Shown here one piece after another: positions 60,502-64,000 of a stretch of 64,000 nucleotides of DNA. The stretch comes from Trema orientale (lineage: Eukaryota; Streptophyta; Magnoliopsida; Rosales; Cannabaceae). The position numbers and the translations under genes were made by a program. Below the pieces are notes generated by a model that saw only the letters and a list, made by a program, of their open reading frames with translations, did not search any database and was not told the DNA's origin. Numbering within the stretch: the stretch's first letter is position 1; every line of letters starts with the position of its first letter. Location: contig JXTC01000310.1 of assembly GCA_002914845.1 (NCBI GenBank), forward strand, positions 27,702 through 91,701, written 5' to 3'.

Positions 60502-62391
60502 TCATTCTGTTTCGGCGAGCTTGAAATGATCCAAGGCTGAAGTCCCATCAAGGCCTTTTGTACTGAAATAAGTAATATAGTCTCTGACTGTGGTTTCTCT
60601 GTACTTGGGATGATTATTTTCTGATAACAACTCCTTGATAGGTCCGTACAGTTTTGAGGTTGGCAGTACACCTGTGCAGAAGAAGCTTGCAATAGATACT
60701 CTAGGACCCACATGGCTCGCCAGAACTCTATGCTCAACACTCTTCAATTTCTCATTTGATATAAGCTGAAGACAATGAAGAACAAAAAATATGACACATG
60801 ACTTGAGAAGTACTATTGGAAGGGAAAGAAAATAGTCGTATATAGTCACAGATTAAGACCAGATATAGGACTAGGCAGTGTTTTACAATATCAAATTTGT
60901 AATGCAAACTTTGAGTAGTATTCATCAATCATTCTTCAGTGTGAAATTTACGTGAATTTTTCTCGGTACTGGCTCTAGACTATTAAAGGTCTCAGTAGCA
61001 ATAGTTTGTGACAAGAATGTCACAAGCAAAATTCATGCTCTTTTACGAGGAGCAAAATCCAAATCCAGTCCTAGATAGGTAAAGTCTTGCTATCTTTCTG
61101 GCAAATTGGGTTAAAAAAACTTGAAACTTATGAGCAATTAAAAACTTAAAACAATAAAAACAGAACAAGTACAAACACAAGAGAGTCCCGTAAAAGAAGT
61201 ACATGCCTGAAGAAGATCTCCAATGTTTACCACTAGAGCTCCGGGTTGAGGGGATACGTCAATCCACTTATTGTCGATTAGAACTTGGAGACCACCAATG
61301 TTATCTTGAAGAAGAACAGTTAGGAAGTCAATGTCAGCATGCTTACTTACTCCCAAAGTTAGTTCTGGCTGTGGGCATGGCGGATAGTAATGGCATAAAA
61401 GCACTAGCCCCTCTGAGCAATCCATGTCGTACAAGTGATTCGGATTCAGCCCAAGAGCCTCAGAAATCAACTCGAACAGCAAAATTCCTAGTTTCATTAC
61501 TTGCTTCGAGTACTCCACAAGTATGTCTCTTCAAGTGGGAAAAACAAACATTTTGACTTGTCACGCTTCATTTTAATCCCAGTTAGTACTACTAGTACTC
61601 TTCCAAAAGTAAAATTAAGAAATGAGTAATCAACTCACGTAACCATCTATCAGTGCCATTTGAGTGTTACTGATTCATAAAGTAGCAGAACAACAATAAG
61701 ATAACTCAGCTAGAATTATAAGATTAGATTTATAAATTAGACATGAATTATAATTACAAGTACAGAAATCTACTTCTTAAAAAAATCTGAAAAATTGTGG
61801 GCTAAAATGAAGTTGGCTATAAAGATCTGTGAAATACCTGCAAACTAGGGGCAAGTCTTCCGGTTTTGGAGAATCAGGAGCCATCCGACAAGTAAACGTA
61901 TCCCTCCAATCCGCTGATGGAGAGCTATACAAATTATTGTTTGAGTTATAGACCAGTTGCTTGGTAAAATCTCGGGAATAAAAGGCTTTCTTCACCTCGG
62001 TTTCTTGCTCGTAAAATCGACGAACTCCATCTTTCATCTCCTCCATGACACTCTCTGGGATTCCATGGTTGACAATTTGGAAGAAGCCCCACTTCTCGGA
62101 TGCTTCTCGCACTCTGTCAACGATTTCCTTTCGCGCAAATGAATCTCCGGTAAGGCATCCGAGGTCTATAACAGGAATACTCAACAGGGCATCTCCGGAA
62201 ACAGAGTTACTCTGAGTAAAACCATCAGATATGGACTTACGAAAGATACGAGGTATCTCAGTGATCCCGGCATCGACGAGACCTTTAACGCCGGCCCTTG
62301 TCTCGTCGAAAGCTTTTAGTTCAGCTGCTCTATCATATTCTGCCTTAAATGCGGCTGCAGGAGCAGCTTCATCGGAGCTGGTCACCACCAT
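60502..62391 (-). CDS. ACCH-12: 2-oxoglutarate/Fe(II) dioxygenase
   Basis: Exons 62391-61838, 61528-61207 and 60765-60502 give 379 residues. I take the ATG at 62391 ([15 protein letters not shown]). The in-frame ATG at 62451 lies so close to the TATA-like box (62460-62477) that it is probably outside the transcript. Motifs: DIOX_N with IPVIDLGC and [24 protein letters not shown]; ligands H248 and D250 (KHAD) and H304; R314-x-S316. Introns are 309 and 441 bp, with a GC donor in the second. It is a recent duplicate of ACCH-6, to judge from the exons, the introns and at least 500 bp of 5' flank. Predicted cytosolic oxygenase of unknown substrate. Confidence 0.95.
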
Positions 62392-62459
62392 TTTTTCCTC
62401 TTTTTTTTTTCCCCCTTCTTGATCCCAGTTTAGCCTTTGATCAAGTTTCATTACAGATA

Positions 62460-62498
62460 GATGTTATATTATACTAGAAAAAGCCACGTCAAGTCAAC
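62460..62498 (-). promoter_or_regulatory. ACCH-12 core promoter: TATA-like box and W-box/ACGT cluster
   Basis: Minus strand: GTTGACTTGACGTGGC (62498-62483), then CTAGTATAATATAACATC (62477-62460). Identical to the ACCH-6 arrangement. W-box and ACGT-core assignments rest on motif identity. Confidence 0.55.
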
Positions 62499-63155
62499 TT
62501 TGTAGTGCTGAAAATGACAAAATAAAGAATATTTTATGACATTTGAAAAACGTGACAATAGTTACGGATAATATAAAGATAGGTAGATATCATTAATTCA
62601 TTATCCTTTTCAAGAAGTTGCAGATGTGATATGTTTTATAAAGAAAATATTAAAATTTCAAGAAAGATGCCAAGTAGACCTATTGGTTCCAAACAAAGAG
62701 AAAAGTACTTTGGAAATGAAATGAACAAATTAAAGAACATACATCCAGTATGTCAGACTCATATTTAACTCATATGCTCAGTTGGATTGACTGCAATCCT
62801 GATTTTAACTAATATGTCATGCAACTGATAAAAGATAGAATGTATAGTAAATTGTCTACTTAAAATTTATTATGCACTTTTTTTTATGATTTTATTTTAA
62901 TGTATTACTCTTTTTTAGCACTTAAATCAATATTTATGTAACGGTTATAATTATTTGAATAATTTAAAAAAAAATATTATTATTATTCTTTCTTTTTTTT
63001 AGAATAACATATTATTGTTTTTTCTAACTCTAGTTTTTAACTGTGAAAAAACAAAAAATATGAATTTTAATTGAATAAAATAATACATATAAATAACTGA
63101 AAAAAAAATATACTGAATTGGTCTCATACATGCATATATATATATATATATATAT
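62499..63155. other. Distal 5' flank of ACCH-12, ending in a TA run
   Basis: To about 62850 it matches the upstream region of ACCH-6. Beyond that it is AT-rich, with (TA)n at 63134-63155. Confidence 0.5.
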
Positions 63156-63982
63156 GGGTGATATTTCAATGGAGATTTTTGTTTTTGCTCCATAGATGGG
63201 TAAAATTATCAAGTTGAATATGACCTACAATAGCAAGTAATTTTATCTATTTTTGATCAATTAATGTTTTATTCAATTATTTTTCTTTTTTATTTATTTC
63301 TTTTCTTTTTCTGATTTTAACTTATAAGTTTAATTTTTTAAATTTCATTTAATTTGAACATATTATGCTACTAATATGAATAAATAATTTTTTTGAGTAT
63401 ATAAATAATGTTAATTTTGTTTTTATATGAGATGTAACGTTAATTTTGTTTAATGAAAGGGAATATTAGGTTTGAAATTATAAAAAAGAAAGAATGTTTT
63501 TTTAAGAAAAAATTTTGATAAAAAATTAGTATTTAATAGTTTATATTAACGGTTAGTTGTTTTTTTTTAGAATATATACATAACATTAGTTTTTTTTTTA
63601 GGGGATATATAATGTTAGTTTTGAAATTATAAAAAAAGACTCATTTTTTAATGAAAAATTTAATATATATACAATTAGTTCTTTAGGAAAAAAAAAAACC
63701 TAGATATATATACAGTTACTTGTTTTTCTATTTATTTTTTAATAAAAATAAACAATAGAATGAAAAAAAGAAAAAACAATGAAAAAGGGATTGGAAAAAA
63801 AAAAATCTAACTCATAAGTCACATATAGGTTACTAATTTTTTAAGTCATAAATATTTAATTAGATTTTTATTTTTTGATAAAATTACTAATATCATTATA
63901 ACCATCAGATTAAAATCCAATGGTCCAAATGAAAGTATCCATCAATGGAGCAAAAACAAAAATCTCCATTGAAACATGACCC
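63156..63982. mobile_element. 827-bp non-autonomous TIR element
   Basis: The two ends are inverted repeats of about 50 bp: GGGTGATATTTCAATGGAGA on the left and, in complement, GGGTCATGTTTCAATGGAGA on the right, both continuing TTTTTGTTTTTGCTCCAT. It sits inside a TA microsatellite, so the target duplication cannot be told apart from the repeat. The interior is AT-rich and non-coding. Confidence 0.85.
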
Positions 63983-64000
63983 ATATATATATATATATAT

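Overview
The window is nuclear DNA of a flowering plant, probably a eudicot; I do not commit to a species. It is AT-rich. Genes have three exons with short introns, intergenic space is full of LTR retrotransposons and small TIR elements, and there is no bacterial gene organisation. One N, at 3035, marks an assembly join.

The only genes I recognise form a tandem array of 2-oxoglutarate/Fe(II)-dependent dioxygenases of the ACC-oxidase-homolog (ACCH) type, the group that also holds deacetoxyvindoline 4-hydroxylase. I number the copies from low to high coordinate. Six look intact, all on the minus strand: ACCH-1 (11705-13628), ACCH-2 (18537-20153), ACCH-4 (29357-31219), ACCH-6 (36679-38563), ACCH-10 (56710-58623) and ACCH-12 (60502-62391). 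Six more are broken: psi-3 (21449-25689), psi-5 (34198-35062), psi-7 (44880-45834, the only one on the plus strand), psi-8 (46002-46760), psi-9 (48123-56220) and psi-11 (58798-59905). Every intact copy keeps the HxD...H iron triad and the RxS motif. Two subtypes are interleaved: the ACCH-2 type (ACCH-2, psi-11) and the ACCH-4/6/10/12 type.

Region by region: 1-1.7 kb is a LINE relic. 2-9 kb is AT-rich sequence with several MITEs and a possible CACTA-like relic. 9.0-11.2 kb is a solo LTR. 11.7-13.6 kb is ACCH-1. 15.4-17.5 kb is a repeat cluster. 18.5-20.2 kb is ACCH-2. 20.8-21.2 kb holds two palindromic MITEs. 21.4-25.7 kb is psi-3, split by a solo LTR. 26.4-28.7 kb is another solo LTR. 29.4-31.7 kb is ACCH-4, with a solo LTR in its promoter. 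34.2-35.1 kb is psi-5. 36.7-38.7 kb is ACCH-6. 39.0-44.5 kb is a block of degenerate retroelements with a nested solo LTR. 44.5-46.0 kb is a TRIM array holding psi-7. 46.0-50.2 kb holds psi-8, a pair of MITEs and an LTR-split exon of psi-9. 50.5-56.0 kb is a Ty1/copia element with both LTRs. 56.0-62.4 kb holds the end of psi-9, ACCH-10, psi-11 and ACCH-12. 63.2-64.0 kb is an 827-bp TIR element.

The locus grew by repeated local duplication, and transposons then broke some copies and rewired others. Introns, promoters (a TTGAC W-box beside a TATA-like box) and a rare GC-AG second intron are shared among duplicates. The substrates of these enzymes cannot be read from sequence; specialised-metabolite hydroxylation is a reasonable guess.
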